DNA of 6,974 nt from Gammaproteobacteria bacterium (GTDB taxonomy: Bacteria > Pseudomonadota > Gammaproteobacteria > S144-34), in NCBI GenBank assembly GCA_015494165.1, contig WGBS01000257.1, positions 1 through 6,974 of the forward strand, in the 5' to 3' direction. The position numbers and the translations under genes are program-made. The notes under the pieces are model-generated. The model did not search any database and was not told where the DNA came from. It was given only the letters and a program-made list of their open reading frames with translations. Below, in pieces: positions 6,059 through 6,974 of this stretch. Numbering within the stretch: position 1 is the stretch's first letter; each line of letters begins with the position of its first letter.

Positions 6059-6912
6059 GACCCACCACCCGCCGTGACCTCGCGCCAGATGGCGCGCACC
6101 GCGTCGTACTCCGCGTCGTTCGCGGGCACGAAGCCGTCGAAGCCGAGGCCGCGCAGCAGCCGGCGGCCCGCCCCGGTCCGCTCCCAGGAGAGCAGGGCCT
6201 CTCGCCATCGCTGCGCCACCGCTTCCGGCACCCGCGCGTGGACGGCGAAGAGCGAGGGCGGGATGGGCGCGCTCGAGGCGATCACGTGCAGCTCACCGCC
6301 GAAGCGCGCGCGGTAGACGCGCAGCGGCGAGGCCGCGGTGACGCAAGCGGCGGCCGTGCGGGCCAGCACCTGGCGGATGCAGGCGAAGTGGTTGCGCAGG
6401 TGCACGATCTCGACCGCGCCCGCGAGCCCGCGCTCGGCGAGCAGCGCGCGGCCGAGGATGCTGACGGCGGCGTCCGCGGGCGGCATCGCCACCCGCCGCC
6501 CGCGCAGGTCGGCGAGCGTCGCCGCCGTGCCGTCGGGACGCGTGACGAAAACGGCCCTGAGCCGCCCCCGCCAGTGCGCCAGCGGCCGGTAGCCCGCGGG
6601 CGCGGCGGCGCGCACGTAGTCGAAGGGCTGGACGAAGACGAGGTCGAAGCGCGCCTCCGCGAGGGCCTCGCGGAAGCGCTCGAAGCTGCCGCGTGTGCGC
6701 AGGACGACCCGCACGCCCGCCGCCTCCCCGAGGGCACGCGCCACCGGCGCGTAGAGCCGCTCGAGACGGCCCGGCGGCAGGTAGGGAAAGACACCGAGCG
6801 TGTAGCGCCCCTGCCGGGGCTCCGCCGCTTCCCCGGCGAGGGCGAGCGTGGCGAGGGCGACCGCGACGAGGACGCTCCCGCCGCATCTCCGCCCCCACGC
6901 CGCCGTCGGCAT
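6055..6912 (-). CDS. PhnD-like periplasmic substrate-binding protein, probable sensor accessory
   Basis: This 285-residue protein resembles the PhnD/SsuA/transferrin-type periplasmic binding proteins of phosphonate and oxyanion systems, and its length is normal for them. Residues 13-27 are hydrophobic after an Arg pair (R8, R9), and cleavage is likely near residues 29-30, so it should be exported. The mature part opens with YTLGVFPYLPP (37-47). It then shows the family-like RFDLVFVQPFDYV (88-100), a second-lobe segment LADLRGRRVAMP (133-144), and NHFACIRQVL (174-183) followed by the hinge-side ASPLRVYRARF (194-204). Cys178 and Cys190 lie in that last region. The ATG is preceded by GGAGG with a 7-base spacer. 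Its stop overlaps the next gene's start by 4 bases (ATGA). No ABC permease or ATPase gene is seen. By analogy with TtrS, whose periplasmic sensor is PhnD-like, and TorT/TorS, I infer that it presents a ligand to the adjacent kinase. The ligand is unknown. Confidence 0.85.
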   Translation of the reverse strand: MPTAAWGRRCGGSVLVAVALATLALAGEAAEPRQGRYTLGVFPYLPPGRLERLYAPVARALGEAAGVRVVLRTRGSFERFREALAEARFDLVFVQPFDYVRAAAPAGYRPLAHWRGRLRAVFVTRPDGTAATLADLRGRRVAMPPADAAVSILGRALLAERGLAGAVEIVHLRNHFACIRQVLARTAAACVTAASPLRVYRARFGGELHVIASSAPIPPSLFAVHARVPEAVAQRWREALLSWERTGAGRRLLRGLGFDGFVPANDAEYDAVRAIWREVTAGGGS

Positions 6913-6919
6913 CCGGCTC

Positions 6920-6924
6920 CCTCC
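6920..6924 (-). promoter_or_regulatory. Shine-Dalgarno site of the first operon gene
   Basis: On the minus strand GGAGG sits 7 bases before the ATG at 6912, within a longer purine run. It supports this ATG as the start of the binding-protein gene and puts the signal peptide at the N terminus. Confidence 0.7.
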
Positions 6925-6974
6925 CCCGCGCGCACCCGCCGTGCGGAAAGCCTTGCACCCTGGAAGCTCTGAAA
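6925..6974 (-). other. Upstream leader and possible promoter region of the operon
   Basis: About 50 bases lie upstream of the first ribosome binding site. The last 35 or so, towards the window edge, are visibly less GC-rich than the rest of the window, as expected for an intergenic region. No convincing -35/-10 pair, operator or terminator can be read in what is present, so the promoter, if it is here, probably extends beyond the edge. Confidence 0.3.

Noticed and set aside
6059..6208. 50-residue N-terminal extension of the first kinase
   Set aside because: It overlaps the well-supported end of the PhnD-like gene and is Arg/Gly/Ala-rich without motifs. The ATGA overlap at 6058 puts the start right before the membrane helix.
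4460..6316. 618-codon plus-strand open frame
   Set aside because: It is antisense to the first kinase and its neighbours, biased in composition (Ala/Arg/His/Leu), and has no recognisable domain or ribosome binding site.
6055..6912. Phosphonate ABC importer component
   Set aside because: No permease or ATPase gene is encoded here. The gene is fused by overlap to a sensor kinase gene, which favours a sensing role, although a distant transporter cannot be excluded.

Overview
The window is very GC-rich (roughly three quarters G+C by eye) and densely coded. It suggests a high-GC proteobacterium, most likely a gamma- or betaproteobacterium. That placement is an inference from composition, the two-component signalling style and good Shine-Dalgarno sequences; no marker gene is present. 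Nearly everything is one minus-strand operon read from about 6912 down to the left edge.

In transcription order the operon holds six genes: (1) a secreted PhnD-like substrate-binding protein (6912-6055); (2) a membrane histidine kinase with one periplasmic sensor region and HAMP (6058-4598); (3) an exported two-domain rhodanese with one catalytic Cys (4598-3729); (4) a larger membrane histidine kinase with HAMP, PAS and GAF (3732-1408); (5) a stand-alone Rcp1/CheY-type receiver (1334-885); and (6) a receiver-GGDEF protein, a putative diguanylate cyclase (from 881). The first four genes overlap by 4, 1 and 4 bases, so they are probably translationally coupled. Genes 5 and 6 follow a 73-base gap and are 3 bases apart.

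Read as a pathway (inference), a periplasmic binding protein and a periplasmic sulfurtransferase feed two related kinases, which pass phosphate to a single-domain receiver and to a c-di-GMP-type output. No ABC permease or ATPase is present, so the binding protein is more likely a sensor accessory than a transporter part. The rhodanese makes a sulfur compound an attractive but unproven ligand.

The strangest structure is at the left edge. Bases 1-607 form an almost perfect inverted repeat centred on base 304. The receiver-GGDEF gene runs in from the right, is cut inside its GGDEF domain before the catalytic motif, and then folds back into an opposite-strand copy of itself that leaves the window. 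The arms differ at eight paired positions. Seven of these are synonymous third-codon changes, so the arms look like two diverged alleles or paralogues rather than one molecule copied back on itself. An assembly or library chimera between strain variants is the leading explanation, and the right-hand gene should be treated as incomplete.
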